64,000 bases of DNA, from NCBI GenBank assembly GCA_017448975.1, contig JAFSKN010000016.1, positions 62,001-126,000 on the forward strand. The letters are read 5' to 3'. This DNA is from Clostridia bacterium (GTDB lineage: Bacteria; Bacillota; Clostridia; Christensenellales; Aristaeellaceae). The translations under genes and the position numbers were made by a program. This document shows, piece by piece, positions 8,340 to 18,607 of the stretch. The first letter of the stretch is position 1. Each line of letters opens with the position of its first letter. The notes under the pieces are model-generated. The model was given only the letters and a program-made list of their open reading frames with translations. It made no database searches and was not told the DNA's origin.

Positions 8340-9012
8340 AACGGCGGTGATTGCCGCCTTGCTGTGCCTGCTGCCGCTTTGCGCTTCCGCCGAACCTGCC
8401 CGCGAGCTGCCCGACGGCTTCTGTTACGTGCATGAAGTGATCGCCGATGTGATCCTGGATATCCGCTACGCGGGCACCCACAATTTCGTGGGGGACGTGA
8501 TCGACGGGTACGAAGCGCCTTACGCCATCCTGACCGTGGAGGCGGCGGAACACCTAAAGGAAGCGGCGGACGAATTCCGGCAGATGGGCTTCCGCCTCAT
8601 GATCTTTGACGCTTACCGCCCTCAGCGGGCCGTGAAGCACTTCGTCCGCTGGGCCAAGGACGCCGGCGACACGCGCATGCAGGCGGAATTTTATCCCGAA
8701 TACAAAAAGAAGATTTTGCTGGTGGACGAGGGCTATATCGCCCGCAATTCCAGCCATTGCCGGGGCAGCGCCGTCGATCTGACGATCACCGACATGGACG
8801 GGAACCCTTTGGATATGGGCACAGGCTTTGACTATTTCGGCAAATTAGCCTGGCACGGAGCCAAGGGCGTGACGGAGGAACAGGCCGCGAACCGGGAAGT
8901 GCTGTGTACCGTCATGGAAAAGCATGGCTTCAAGCGGTTTAATCATGAATGGTGGCATTATCGGCTCAAAAACGAGCCGTACAGCGAAGGGTTTGATTTT
9001 CCGGTACGATAA
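8323..9012 (+). CDS. D-alanyl-D-alanine dipeptidase (M15D, VanX/DdpX-like), secreted
   Basis: This 229-residue zinc peptidase hydrolyses D-Ala-D-Ala or related D,D-dipeptides. A signal peptide (hydrophobic residues about 7-22, ending CASAEP) exports it, unlike cytoplasmic VanX, so wall-derived dipeptides are a more likely substrate than the cytoplasmic precursor pool. The family motifs are complete: a DAYRPQRAV region with the catalytic Arg, SSHCRGSAVDLTI with the SxHxxGxAxD zinc ligands, and EWWHY with the catalytic Glu and third His ligand. It is the last gene of the motor operon and overlaps its predecessor by 17 bp. No vanH, vanA or regulator genes are near, so glycopeptide resistance is not suggested. 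Confidence 0.9.
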   Translation: MTTRVKTAVIAALLCLLPLCASAEPARELPDGFCYVHEVIADVILDIRYAGTHNFVGDVIDGYEAPYAILTVEAAEHLKEAADEFRQMGFRLMIFDAYRPQRAVKHFVRWAKDAGDTRMQAEFYPEYKKKILLVDEGYIARNSSHCRGSAVDLTITDMDGNPLDMGTGFDYFGKLAWHGAKGVTEEQAANREVLCTVMEKHGFKRFNHEWWHYRLKNEPYSEGFDFPVR

Positions 9013-9035
9013 CGAATACAAAAGGAGAGATTGCC

Positions 9036-10448
9036 ATGCGTAAAACCAAGATCATCTGCACCATCGGTCCGGCCAGCGAGAACGAGGAAATCTTGGAAAA
9101 AATGATGCTGGCGGGCATGAACGTGGCCCGCATCAACTTTTCCCACGGCACCCATCCGGAACACCGGGAAAAGATGAACAAGGTGAAGGCCGTGCGGGAA
9201 AGGCTGGGCCTGCCCGTGGCTATCATGCTGGATACCAAGGGCCCGGAGTACCGCATCAAAACCTTCGCCGACCATAAGGTGATCCTCCTGGACGGCCAGG
9301 ATTTCACCCTGCGGGTGGACGCGGTGGAAGGCAACGAGCATCAGGTATCCGTCAATTACGCGGATCTGAACAAGGATCTGAACCCCGGCGACCGGGTGCT
9401 GATCAATAACGGCCTGGTGGCCATGGACGTGAAGGAGATCGTGGGCCCGGAAATCCGCTGCCGCGTGGTGATCGGCGGCGAACTGTCCGACCGCAAGAGC
9501 ATGTCCTTCCCCGGCAAGGTGCTGAACCTGGTGTATTTAAGCGAGCAGGACAAAGCCGATATCCTGTTCGGCATCGAAAACCAGGTGGACTATGTGGCCT
9601 GCTCCTTCGTGTCACGCAAGCAGGACTTGCTGGACGTGCGTTCTTTCCTGGATGCCAACGGCGGCCAGCAGATCAGCCTGATCGCCAAGATCGAAAACCA
9701 GCCTGGCATTGACAACATCGAAGAAATCTGCACCGCCTGCGAGGGCATCATGATCGGCCGGGGCGATATGGGCGTGGAGATTCCCTATGAGGAATTGCCC
9801 GCCGTGCAGAAGCACCTGATCGATAAGTGCCGCCTCATCGGCAAGCGGGTGATCACCGCCACCGAAATGCTGGAATCCATGATCCACAACGCCCGGCCCA
9901 CCCGCGCGGAGATTTCCGACGTGGCCAACGCCGTGTACGACGGCACCAGCGCCATCATGCTGTCCGGCGAAACCGCCGCGGGCAAATATCCCGTGGAATC
10001 CGTGGCCGTTATGGCGAAGATCGCCGAAGCCACCGAAAACAAAATCGATTTCGCGGCACGCTTCCGCGGCGCCCAATTCATCACCCACACCACCGTGGAC
10101 GCCATTTCCCACGCCACCGTGGGCATGGCCGTGGATATCGGGGCCAAGGCCATCGTGGTCTGCACCCTCACCGGCGGCACCGCCCGCATGATCTCCCGCT
10201 TCCGGCCTCCGGTGGACATCCTGGGCCTGACCACCAGCGAGATCAGCATGCGCAAGCTGGCCCTGTCCTGGGGTGTGGTGCCCGCTCAGTTTGAAGCCTA
10301 TACATCAACCGACGTGCTGTTCTATGTTGCCAAGCAGATGGCAAAAGAAAAGCTGCATTTGCAGCCCGGAGATAAAATTGTGATCACCGGCGGCTTGCCC
10401 AACGGCAAATCCGGCAACACAAACCTGATTAAAGTAGAAGAAATTTGA
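9036..10448 (+). CDS. pyk: Pyruvate kinase
   Basis: Pyruvate kinase converts phosphoenolpyruvate and ADP to pyruvate and ATP, the last step of glycolysis. The protein has 470 residues and starts MRKTKIICTIGPAS, the family N-terminus, after an AGGAGA ribosome binding site. It carries the active-site segments NFSHGTHPEH, MLDTKGPEYR (usually GPEIR), IAKIENQ, MIGRGDMGVEIPYEELP and TATEMLESMI. The C-terminal regulatory domain is present, but the extra PEP-utiliser domain found in some Bacilli is not. It starts 23 bp after the dipeptidase gene, so read-through from the motor operon is possible. A strong terminator follows. Confidence 0.97.
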   Translation: MRKTKIICTIGPASENEEILEKMMLAGMNVARINFSHGTHPEHREKMNKVKAVRERLGLPVAIMLDTKGPEYRIKTFADHKVILLDGQDFTLRVDAVEGNEHQVSVNYADLNKDLNPGDRVLINNGLVAMDVKEIVGPEIRCRVVIGGELSDRKSMSFPGKVLNLVYLSEQDKADILFGIENQVDYVACSFVSRKQDLLDVRSFLDANGGQQISLIAKIENQPGIDNIEEICTACEGIMIGRGDMGVEIPYEELPAVQKHLIDKCRLIGKRVITATEMLESMIHNARPTRAEISDVANAVYDGTSAIMLSGETAAGKYPVESVAVMAKIAEATENKIDFAARFRGAQFITHTTVDAISHATVGMAVDIGAKAIVVCTLTGGTARMISRFRPPVDILGLTTSEISMRKLALSWGVVPAQFEAYTSTDVLFYVAKQMAKEKLHLQPGDKIVITGGLPNGKSGNTNLIKVEEI

Positions 10449-10465
10449 TCAAACGGTTCAAAAAT

Positions 10466-10505
10466 GGCCGCGGCGGGCATCAAAATCCGCCGCGGCCGAT
10501 TTTGT
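10466..10505 (+). terminator. Rho-independent terminator of pyk
   Basis: The 11-bp perfect stem GGCCGCGGCGG / CCGCCGCGGCC (10466-10476, 10487-10497) is followed by GATTTTG. Confidence 0.85.
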
Positions 10506-10578
10506 GCCGCCGATGGAAAGAAACGCGAAAAAAGCAACGTATAATCAGTTCCATAGCAAATCCTGCGCTGTGTGCGGC

Positions 10579-10607
10579 TTGTGCTGTACCGGGTAAGCGT
10601 GTATAAT
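10579..10607 (+). promoter_or_regulatory. Promoter of the sugar ABC transporter operon
   Basis: TTGTGC (10579-10584) and TATAAT (10602-10607) have a 17-bp spacer. The ~60-nt leader contains ACCGG repeated with a short spacer, which could be an operator, but this is not certain. Confidence 0.65.
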
Positions 10608-10669
10608 AATACATGAAACCGGGCGAACCGGTATGATCGTACTATACAATTTGAAAGGAGAACTGTATC

Positions 10670-11920
10670 ATGAAGAAGATGCTCGCTCTGTTCCTGGCCC
10701 TCGTCATGGTGATGAGCCTGACGGCCGCTCTGGCGGAAGGCCAGCAGGAAGTGACCCTGAAAGTGGCTTCCATCTGGTCCGCTGAAACCGAAGCCAACCG
10801 CGCCCCGTTCCTCAAGACCCTGGAAGAATTCCAGGCGGCTTATCCCAATATCAAGCTGGAAGTGGAATGGTACGAAGCCAACCAGTGGAAAGACGCTGGT
10901 GAAACCCTGGCCCTGTCCGACAGCCTGCCCGATGTGTTCTACTGGAACGCCGGCGGCGTGCTGTGGAATCTGGTCAGCACCGGCGACATCCTGGCCCTGA
11001 ACGACTACCTGACCGACGATATCATGGCCCGCATCGAGGGCGGCACCCTGACCGATATGACCTTCGATGGCAAGATCTATCAGCTGCCCTACACCAAGGC
11101 CTGCTCCTGCCTGTACTGCAACACCGAGCTGTTCGACAAGTACAATGTCAAGATCCCCGAGACCTGGGACGAACTGATCGATGCCGTGAAGGCCTTCAAA
11201 GAAGCTGGCGTGACCCCCATGACCGTGGGCGGCGGCGACCAGTGGCCCACCAACATGTACGCTGACATCATCAACCTGCGCTTCGCGGGCGACGCTGCCT
11301 GCCGTGCCTGCTACTACAAGACCGAAGGCGCTACCTTCAAGACCCAGGATTGGCTGGACGGCCTGAAGGCTTTCCAGGAACTGATCGATCTGGGCGCGTT
11401 CCCCGAGGACGCCGCTTCCCTGACCCGTGACGAATCCGAAGTGGCCTACTTCAACGGCGAAATCCCCATGTATGTGCATGGCCAGTGGTTTGCGGGCTCC
11501 CTTTCTGCCGAAATGCAGCAGAAGGTGAAGGCCGTGAAGTTCCCCTCCGTGGGCAAGGGCTATGACAATCAGTGGATGGGCGGCGCTGCCGAAGGCTTCT
11601 GCGTTGCCGCTTACACCGAGCATCCCGACGAAGCGTTCATCGCCTGCGAATTCTTCGCTGAGAACCAGTCCAAGAACGGCTTCATCTCCGGCGCCGGCCT
11701 GCCCGCCTGGAAGTATGACTTCTCCGCCTACACCGACATCAACCCCGTGCTGCTGCAGATCGTGGCCGAAACCTCCAGCGCCGAATCCTTCCTGCTGTGG
11801 GGCAACACCGCCCTGACCGGCGAAGACGCCACCCTGATCGGCCAGACCGTTTACGAAGTGCTGGCTGGCGAGAGCACGCCCGAACAGTGGATCGAAGACA
11901 TGGAGACCATTTTCGAGTGA
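10670..11920 (+). CDS. Sugar ABC transporter substrate-binding protein (family 1)
   Basis: This 416-residue extracellular solute-binding protein captures a sugar or oligosaccharide for the two permeases that follow. The signal peptide (MKKMLALFLALVMVMSLTAA, then LAEG) has no lipobox cysteine; in most Gram-positive bacteria these proteins are lipoproteins, so anchoring must differ or the protein is released. The mature part has the family 1 fold: VASIWSAETEANRAPFLKTLEEF at the start, DVFYWNAGG hinge segment, and YQLPYTKACSCLYCNTELFDKYN. Aromatic residues suggest carbohydrate. A strong intercistronic hairpin separates it from the permeases and should allow excess binding protein. Confidence 0.9.
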   Translation: MKKMLALFLALVMVMSLTAALAEGQQEVTLKVASIWSAETEANRAPFLKTLEEFQAAYPNIKLEVEWYEANQWKDAGETLALSDSLPDVFYWNAGGVLWNLVSTGDILALNDYLTDDIMARIEGGTLTDMTFDGKIYQLPYTKACSCLYCNTELFDKYNVKIPETWDELIDAVKAFKEAGVTPMTVGGGDQWPTNMYADIINLRFAGDAACRACYYKTEGATFKTQDWLDGLKAFQELIDLGAFPEDAASLTRDESEVAYFNGEIPMYVHGQWFAGSLSAEMQQKVKAVKFPSVGKGYDNQWMGGAAEGFCVAAYTEHPDEAFIACEFFAENQSKNGFISGAGLPAWKYDFSAYTDINPVLLQIVAETSSAESFLLWGNTALTGEDATLIGQTVYEVLAGESTPEQWIEDMETIFE

Positions 11921-11953
11921 CCGTATAAGCGGGATTCACCCGGTTAGACCAGT

Positions 11954-11983
11954 GGGGGGGACGGCATCAATCCCGTCCCCCCT
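11954..11983 (+). terminator. Intercistronic hairpin between binding protein and permeases
   Basis: A stem of about 10 bp (GGGGGGACGG / CCGTCCCCCC) followed by TTTG lies 34 bp after the binding-protein stop and about 30 bp before the permease ATG. It most likely acts as a partial terminator or mRNA stabiliser. Confidence 0.7.
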
Positions 11984-12013
11984 TTGCTAATACTTCCGAG
12001 GGGAGGGTCGCCC

Positions 12014-12913
12014 ATGAAGCGCGTCCTGTCGAATAAGTGGAGCATCGCGGTCTTCGTTTTGCCCACCGTGCTGTTTTTTACCTATATCGTCATCGTGCCC
12101 ATCGTAAAAACCCTGCTTTACAGCCTGCTGAACGAGATCCCGGCCAAGGTGGGAGACCAGTCCCATTTCGTGGGGCTGGAGAATTACATCAAGATGTTCA
12201 CGGTGGGCAGACGGAACACTTTCCCCGGCGCGGTGGTCAATTCGCTGCTGTACGCCGCCCTGTCCGTTTTCGTGCAGCTGCCCTTTTCCATGTTCATCGC
12301 GCTGCTGCTGGCGGGCGGCGTCAAGGGTGAGAGCATGTACCGCAACACGTTTTTCGTGCCGGTGGTGATTTCCTCCGTGGTGGTCAGCCTGCTGTGGCAG
12401 AGGATTTATAAGGGTATGCTGCCCCAGACGTTTGAGGCGCTGAACTGGGCGATTCCGAAAAACGGCTTCCTGGGCAACAAGGACACCAAAATCTGGTTCT
12501 CCTTCCTGCCCAGCCTGTGGCAGTATGTGGGCTATCATATGCTGCTCATGTACGGCGCACTGAAATCCATTCCCCAGGATGTGCTGGAAGCCGCCAAGGT
12601 GGACGGCGCGGCGGGAGCGAAGCTGGCCTTCCGCATCCAAATTCCCATGATCAAGCCCATGCTGAAGGTGTGCCTCTCCTTTTCGCTCATCGGCTCCTTC
12701 AAGCTGTTCGATACGCCGTGGATTTTGCTGGAGCGGTCCAACATGGACCTGCCCGCCCTTTCCATGTATGTGGAAATGTTCTCCAACCACAAATACAGCT
12801 ACGCCAGCGCCCAGGCCATGTTCATCGTGGTGGAATGTCTGGTGTTCACGGTGATCCTGAACTGGCTGTTCCGGGAGCAAAGGGAAGGCGGAAAGGAGCT
12901 GAAAAGGCGATGA
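12014..12913 (+). CDS. Sugar ABC transporter permease (MalF-type)
   Basis: This 299-residue inner-membrane permease forms a heterodimeric channel with the next gene product. I start at the ATG at 12014, which has GAGGGGAGGG upstream; a non-ATG start 30 nt earlier is unlikely. The N-terminal helix is IAVFVLPTVLFFTYIVIVPI, and the cytoplasmic EAA loop reads EAAKVDGAAGAKLAFRIQIP, the ATPase-docking motif. Its stop overlaps the next start (ATGA). No ATPase gene is present; such carbohydrate transporters usually share a common MsmX/MsmK-like ATPase encoded elsewhere. Confidence 0.92.
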   Translation: MKRVLSNKWSIAVFVLPTVLFFTYIVIVPIVKTLLYSLLNEIPAKVGDQSHFVGLENYIKMFTVGRRNTFPGAVVNSLLYAALSVFVQLPFSMFIALLLAGGVKGESMYRNTFFVPVVISSVVVSLLWQRIYKGMLPQTFEALNWAIPKNGFLGNKDTKIWFSFLPSLWQYVGYHMLLMYGALKSIPQDVLEAAKVDGAAGAKLAFRIQIPMIKPMLKVCLSFSLIGSFKLFDTPWILLERSNMDLPALSMYVEMFSNHKYSYASAQAMFIVVECLVFTVILNWLFREQREGGKELKRR

Positions 12914-13737
12914 AAAAGAAGCTCTCTGTCGGGAAAATCCTGACGCAGGTTTTTCTGGTCCTGTGGCTGATCGTCTGCCTTTTCCCGCTTTACTGGATGT
13001 TCACCATGTCTCTGAAGGACACCAACGAGATTTTCGGCGGCAATGTGGCGGGGCTTCCCACCCAGTGGCTGTGGGGGAATTACGCCAATGCCTGGGGCAG
13101 CGGCGGCAAAGTGAGCACCTACCTGCTCAACAGCGTGATCGACACCTTCGCCACCCTGCTCCTGACCAGCACTTTTGGCTTTATGTCCGCCTACGGCCTG
13201 CTGCGCATGCGCTGGAAGGGGCAGAAAGCCGTGTTTACCTATATTCTGATGGGCATGATGATCCCCATGCACGCCGCCCTGTATCCTCTGACGGAGATCC
13301 TGCTCAGCCTGACCAAGACCAACTGGGCCCTGATCATTCCCTACACGGCGTTCAATATCCCCATCACCATCCTGATCCTCAGCGGATTCATGAGCAATAT
13401 TCCCTATGAAATGGAAGAAGCCGCCTGCATCGACGGCAGCGGCATCTACCGCACGGCTTTCACCATCATCCTGCCCATGATGGTGCCTGCCCTGATCACG
13501 GCGGCCATCTTCGTGTTCCTGCAGGTCTGGAACGAACTGCTGCTGGCCACCCTGTTTACCACCGCCCCCGTGCGCACCCTCACCGTGGGCATCCAGCAAA
13601 TGAGCGGCCAGTATCAGACCGATTACGGCTCCATGGGGGCCGGTCTGGTGATCGCCACCCTGCCTACCCTCGTTCTGTATATGTGCATGAGCGGCCAGGT
13701 GCAAAAGAGCCTGGTGGCCGGGGCTGTAAAGGGATGA
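12910..13737 (+). CDS. Sugar ABC transporter permease (MalG-type)
   Basis: This 275-residue permease starts at the ATG overlapping the previous stop. About six membrane helices are visible, beginning QVFLVLWLIVCLFPLYWMF, the classical MalG N-terminus with the SLKDTNEIFG periplasmic-side segment. The EAA loop is EEAACIDGSGIYRTAFTIIL followed by MMVP. The last residues (KSLVAGAVKG) are the conserved C-terminus of this permease family. It completes the importer; a terminator follows at once. Confidence 0.93.
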   Translation: MKKKLSVGKILTQVFLVLWLIVCLFPLYWMFTMSLKDTNEIFGGNVAGLPTQWLWGNYANAWGSGGKVSTYLLNSVIDTFATLLLTSTFGFMSAYGLLRMRWKGQKAVFTYILMGMMIPMHAALYPLTEILLSLTKTNWALIIPYTAFNIPITILILSGFMSNIPYEMEEAACIDGSGIYRTAFTIILPMMVPALITAAIFVFLQVWNELLLATLFTTAPVRTLTVGIQQMSGQYQTDYGSMGAGLVIATLPTLVLYMCMSGQVQKSLVAGAVKG

Positions 13738-13747
13738 AAGAAACGGC

Positions 13748-13785
13748 AAGCAGGGGGTAAAGACGACAACCCCCTGCTTTCTCTT
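13748..13785 (+). terminator. Rho-independent terminator of the ABC importer operon
   Basis: The stem AAGCAGGGGGT / ACCCCCTGCTT (13748-13758, 13769-13779) is followed by TCTCTTTG, 10 bp after the second permease. Confidence 0.85.
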
Positions 13786-13808
13786 TGTGTTTGGTTTGCA
13801 CCTGTTGC

Positions 13809-14732
13809 TTATGTCATATAATACTTGGAATACCACGGCAATTGTGTGCGAATCGCCATCATCTGTTCGCGTTCTTCTTGGCTCAAAGGCAAATATTGTA
13901 ACAATACATCTCTCTCCGGGAGACACTTTGCTGCTTCAGAAAGAACTAATTCATACAAGGATTTTTCAAAATATTTTCTGTATGTATAATATATTGGTGG
14001 CGGCTCTTTCCATAGATTATTCGATAACTGCAGCCAAACGCCGGGAATCAGCCCTTCTCTGTCAACGATTGCCTTAGTACAGGGGGCGTTTGCCGCAATA
14101 TTTTCCAGCGTGTCCGTGTTGCTGACCATTTTTTCAGAAAGGAATTGCAGCCAATGGATACCGGGAATGCGGGTTTCCGGATCGATTGAAACGTTGTTCT
14201 TTCCCCAGTATCTGAAAGTATCATGGTATATACTCCTTTGCATGAACGGAACCAAATCCATGAATGCATAGGTGGCGTGTATCCGATGGCATAGATCCCG
14301 CATTTGTATCAGCAGCGTTTCCATGCCGATTTGCTTAGCCACGGCTTTGGGGATTTGTATTTCAACCATTCTTTCGTTTTTTATGATCGGATTCGTATAT
14401 TTATTGGATCTGTTTACAGTAAAAAATATTTCCATCTTCTTTTTGGTTTTCGGCATCTGATAATATATTGCTGCGCTTCCGTGGCATACCATTTGTTCCA
14501 TTTCTTTTTTGTAGCTGAACCATTCGTTTTTTGTTTCTTTTGTATATACTTTTCTTTCAGAATAAGGATGAACGTCGTCTGTCATATACCATTCTTCATA
14601 CAGGAAACAATCGTTCATCTCGCAGGCGTCAAGAAGCAATCTGATTTGACCCAGTACATACTCCCCATAATGATCGAACACATCAGGCACATGTACAAAT
14701 ATCCAAGCATCGCTCTCTTTATAGCTTGCCAT
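13809..14732 (-). CDS. Possible type VI immunity-like (DUF3396-like) orphan protein
   Basis: This 307-residue soluble protein lacks a signal peptide. It starts at an ATG with GGAGT upstream. The C-terminal half contains IPGIHWLQFLSEKMV followed by a GVWLQL segment and an aromatic tail, reminiscent of the DUF3396 family (immunity proteins of polymorphic toxins), but the match is from memory and weak. The N-terminal half has many aromatic and acidic residues, common in immunity proteins. Base composition is clearly more AT-rich than the neighbours, pointing to horizontal gain. No toxin gene is adjacent: the flanking genes are a sugar transporter and tgt. Confidence 0.45.
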   Translation of the reverse strand: MASYKESDAWIFVHVPDVFDHYGEYVLGQIRLLLDACEMNDCFLYEEWYMTDDVHPYSERKVYTKETKNEWFSYKKEMEQMVCHGSAAIYYQMPKTKKKMEIFFTVNRSNKYTNPIIKNERMVEIQIPKAVAKQIGMETLLIQMRDLCHRIHATYAFMDLVPFMQRSIYHDTFRYWGKNNVSIDPETRIPGIHWLQFLSEKMVSNTDTLENIAANAPCTKAIVDREGLIPGVWLQLSNNLWKEPPPIYYTYRKYFEKSLYELVLSEAAKCLPERDVLLQYLPLSQEEREQMMAIRTQLPWYSKYYMT

Positions 14733-14764
14733 ACCAATTCACTCCTCGATTTTTTATCCGAAAA

Positions 14765-14812
14765 TTGCAAAAGGCCATCACGGACTTGCTTTTCCGTCAT
14801 GGCCTTTTGCAA
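14765..14812 (-). terminator. Rho-independent terminator of tgt
   Basis: A 19-bp stem with one mismatch (14765-14783 with 14794-14812; arms TTGCAAAAGGCCATCACGG and complement) is followed on the minus strand by TTTTCGG. It begins 3 bp beyond the tgt stop and also isolates the upstream side of the 13809-14732 gene. Confidence 0.85.
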
Positions 14813-14815
14813 TCT

Positions 14816-16569
<1,754 letters not shown>

Positions 16570-16612
16570 GGGGCCTCGCTCCCTTTCCTACGGAGATTAT
16601 TCTTTGGGGACA

Positions 16613-16640
16613 AAACGAAGGGCTCGAAAGCCCTTCGTTT
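16613..16640 (-). terminator. Terminator of the secreted repeat-protein gene
   Basis: The perfect 12-bp stem AAACGAAGGGCT / AGCCCTTCGTTT with a CGAA loop is followed by TTTGTCC on the minus strand, 19 bp beyond the stop at 16660. Confidence 0.8.
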
Positions 16641-16659
16641 GTGCCGCGCCATCACTCGC

Positions 16660-17799
16660 TTATTCCGCCAGCAGGGCTTCCAGTATTTTGGCGTCCAAAT
16701 ACTGATACTGTACCATATTCACGGCGCTGTTTTCGCCGGTCAGCACAAAGTGGGTAGCCGCGTCGTAGCCCTTGCCGTCCGCAAAGAGGAACATCCGGAC
16801 GCGGGAAAGTGTGCTGCCCCCGGACAGCGCGCCGGGATAAATGGGCAGCAGCAGCTGATCGCCTAAGCTGATCTCCAGGTCCCCGGAGAACCAGGACGAA
16901 ATGCTGTTGTACACCGCGTCGATCGTTTCCTGGCTGGACGCGGTTGCTTCCGTCACACTTACAGCGCCTTTGCCGTCGATCACCGTGCAGATGATTTGCG
17001 ACAGTTCGGCGTTTTCGTCCAGGCCGTCGAACACAAGGATGGCGGTGTCCTGGGAACCCTCAAAGCGCACCGTCCAATACTGGACGCCGTTCGCCTCATC
17101 AATCACCGGATTGCCCATGTCCGCGCCGATGCCCTGGAGCTTCGCTTCGCTGAGGGGCATGCCGAAATAGAAAGCATCAAAGTAGAGGACACGGGGGACA
17201 GTTTGCGATTGATCGTCCGCATTTTCATCCTCCTGGATCCAAGACAGCAGCTGCTGCAGCTTTCCCCGAACGAACTGCTTGACGGAATCCGCGGCGTTGG
17301 CGGCGGTATCCTTGATGTTTTCCCAGATTATGGGGCCCGCCACCTCGGCAAGGTCAATCAGGTCGGACAGGCGCTCTTTTCCCTTTTCCCAAGCCTCCTT
17401 GGCTTTGTCGGTCAGTCCCTGAAGGGCATCCGGGACTTGACCGGCAAGCTCCGAGGCTTTTTCGGAGATAGCATTGGCGGCGTTTTTGGCTTTTTCCTGG
17501 GCGGAATCCCACAGATCGCCCAGCTCCGAGGCCTTGTCGGAGATGGTCTTGGCGGCGTTTTCGGCTTTTTCCTGGGCGGAATCCCACAGATCACCCAGCT
17601 CCGAGGCCTTGTCGGAGATGGTCTTGGCGGCGTTTTCGGCTTTTTCCTGAGCCGAACCCCACAGATCGTTCAGCTGAGCGCCGATATTGCTCCAAAATCC
17701 GGATGCATCCTCATTGTCTTCGGGCGTTTCTTCCGCCAGAGCGAAGCCGGACGGAAGGGCGAGCAGCAGGACAAGCAGCAGAGCAAGCAGTTTTTTCAT
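16660..17799 (-). CDS. Secreted protein with three 25-residue helical repeats and a FGMP-type C-terminal domain
   Basis: This 379-residue protein has a signal peptide ending SGFALAEE. Residues about 40-120 consist of three near-identical 25-residue units of the type DLWDSAQEKAENAAKTISDK, an amphipathic Ala/Lys-rich repeat like those of LEA or apolipoprotein-like helices. A second helical stretch (about 120-190) follows, then the C-terminal domain (about 200-379) shared with the adjacent 201-residue protein. The function is unknown. The repeats suggest a flexible helical stalk or membrane/surface-binding region; repeat number could vary between strains. Confidence 0.65.
   Translation of the reverse strand: MKKLLALLLVLLLALPSGFALAEETPEDNEDASGFWSNIGAQLNDLWGSAQEKAENAAKTISDKASELGDLWDSAQEKAENAAKTISDKASELGDLWDSAQEKAKNAANAISEKASELAGQVPDALQGLTDKAKEAWEKGKERLSDLIDLAEVAGPIIWENIKDTAANAADSVKQFVRGKLQQLLSWIQEDENADDQSQTVPRVLYFDAFYFGMPLSEAKLQGIGADMGNPVIDEANGVQYWTVRFEGSQDTAILVFDGLDENAELSQIICTVIDGKGAVSVTEATASSQETIDAVYNSISSWFSGDLEISLGDQLLLPIYPGALSGGSTLSRVRMFLFADGKGYDAATHFVLTGENSAVNMVQYQYLDAKILEALLAE
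17447..17671. repeat. Three tandem 75-bp coding repeats
   Basis: Units at 17447-17521, 17522-17596 and 17597-17671 start with AGCTCCGAGGC and are nearly identical, the last two almost perfectly. They keep the reading frame (25 codons each) and encode the helical repeat of the secreted protein. Confidence 0.9.
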
Positions 17800-17850
17800 G
17801 GGTGATATCTCCTTTCATTCTCATGATCTGTGCATATTCCCGATGAAGAA

Positions 17851-18579
17851 TCACTCCCGCACCATCACGGGCTTGATTTGGGGCCACATGGTTTCCAGGC
17901 TCTTCAATTCCCGTTCAAAAAACAGCCAGGGCTTTTCCTCCGGCGTGGGGGCGATGAAGAGCATTTGTTCTTTGGAAATGGGATGGCAGAAGGAAAGGCG
18001 CATGCCCCACAGGGCGATTTGCTCTTTTCCCTTGCCGCTGCCGTAGCGGTGATCGCCCCACAGGGGGAAGCCCGCATGCTGCATCTGCACCCGAATCTGA
18101 TGGGCGCGGCCCGTTTCCAGCTGAATGGCGATCAGGGAAAGCCCGTCCCGCCGGGCGATGGTGCGCCCGTGGAGAATGGCTTCCTTGCCCTGCAATTTCA
18201 GGTAAGCGGGCAGCACTGTGACCATGTTCTTTTCCGGATCCTTGGCAAGATAATCCACATAGGTGAAGTGATCCGGCGTTTCGCCTTCCACCACGGCAAC
18301 ATACTGCCGGTTCAGCTCGTGGCCCTTGACCTGCTCGGAAAGCCGGGCCGCCGCCTTGCTGGTGCGGGCGAATACCAGCAGGCCCCCCACAGGCCGGTCC
18401 ATGCGGTGCACCAGGCCGATGTAGGCTTCGCCGGGCTTGCTGTAGGTTTCCTTCACGTATTCCTTGATCTGATCCAGCAGGTTTTCATCCCCGGTATCGT
18501 CCCCCTGGGTGAGCAGGTTCTGGGGCTTCACGGCCACGATCAGGTGATTGTCCTCAAACAGGATGGTGGGCGTATTCAT
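17851..18579 (-). CDS. RluA-family pseudouridine synthase
   Basis: This 242-residue enzyme isomerises uridine to pseudouridine in rRNA or tRNA. The catalytic Asp lies in GLVHRMDRPVGGLLVFART, matching the RluA-family HRxD motif. It also has LNRQYVAVVEG (catalytic Tyr block) and the C-terminal GRAHQIRVQMQHAGFPL...GDHRYG signature. It lacks the N-terminal S4 domain of RluC/D types, so it resembles the short RluA/TruC/YhcT group; the exact target uridine cannot be told. The start ATG has a GAGGG ribosome binding site. Confidence 0.92.
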   Translation of the reverse strand: MNTPTILFEDNHLIVAVKPQNLLTQGDDTGDENLLDQIKEYVKETYSKPGEAYIGLVHRMDRPVGGLLVFARTSKAAARLSEQVKGHELNRQYVAVVEGETPDHFTYVDYLAKDPEKNMVTVLPAYLKLQGKEAILHGRTIARRDGLSLIAIQLETGRAHQIRVQMQHAGFPLWGDHRYGSGKGKEQIALWGMRLSFCHPISKEQMLFIAPTPEEKPWLFFERELKSLETMWPQIKPVMVRE

Positions 18580-18607
18580 GGTATCCCTCTTTCAAATAAG
18601 ATGTTTT

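Noticed and set aside
8323-9012. Vancomycin resistance (vanX) cluster, together with the VanW gene at 61521
   Set aside because: The dipeptidase is exported, and no vanH, vanA, vanR or vanS genes are present; VanW-domain proteins are common in Clostridia without resistance.
12517-12909. N-terminal extension of the second sugar permease
   Set aside because: It is out of frame with, and fully inside, the first permease gene; the ATG at 12910 gives the canonical permease start.
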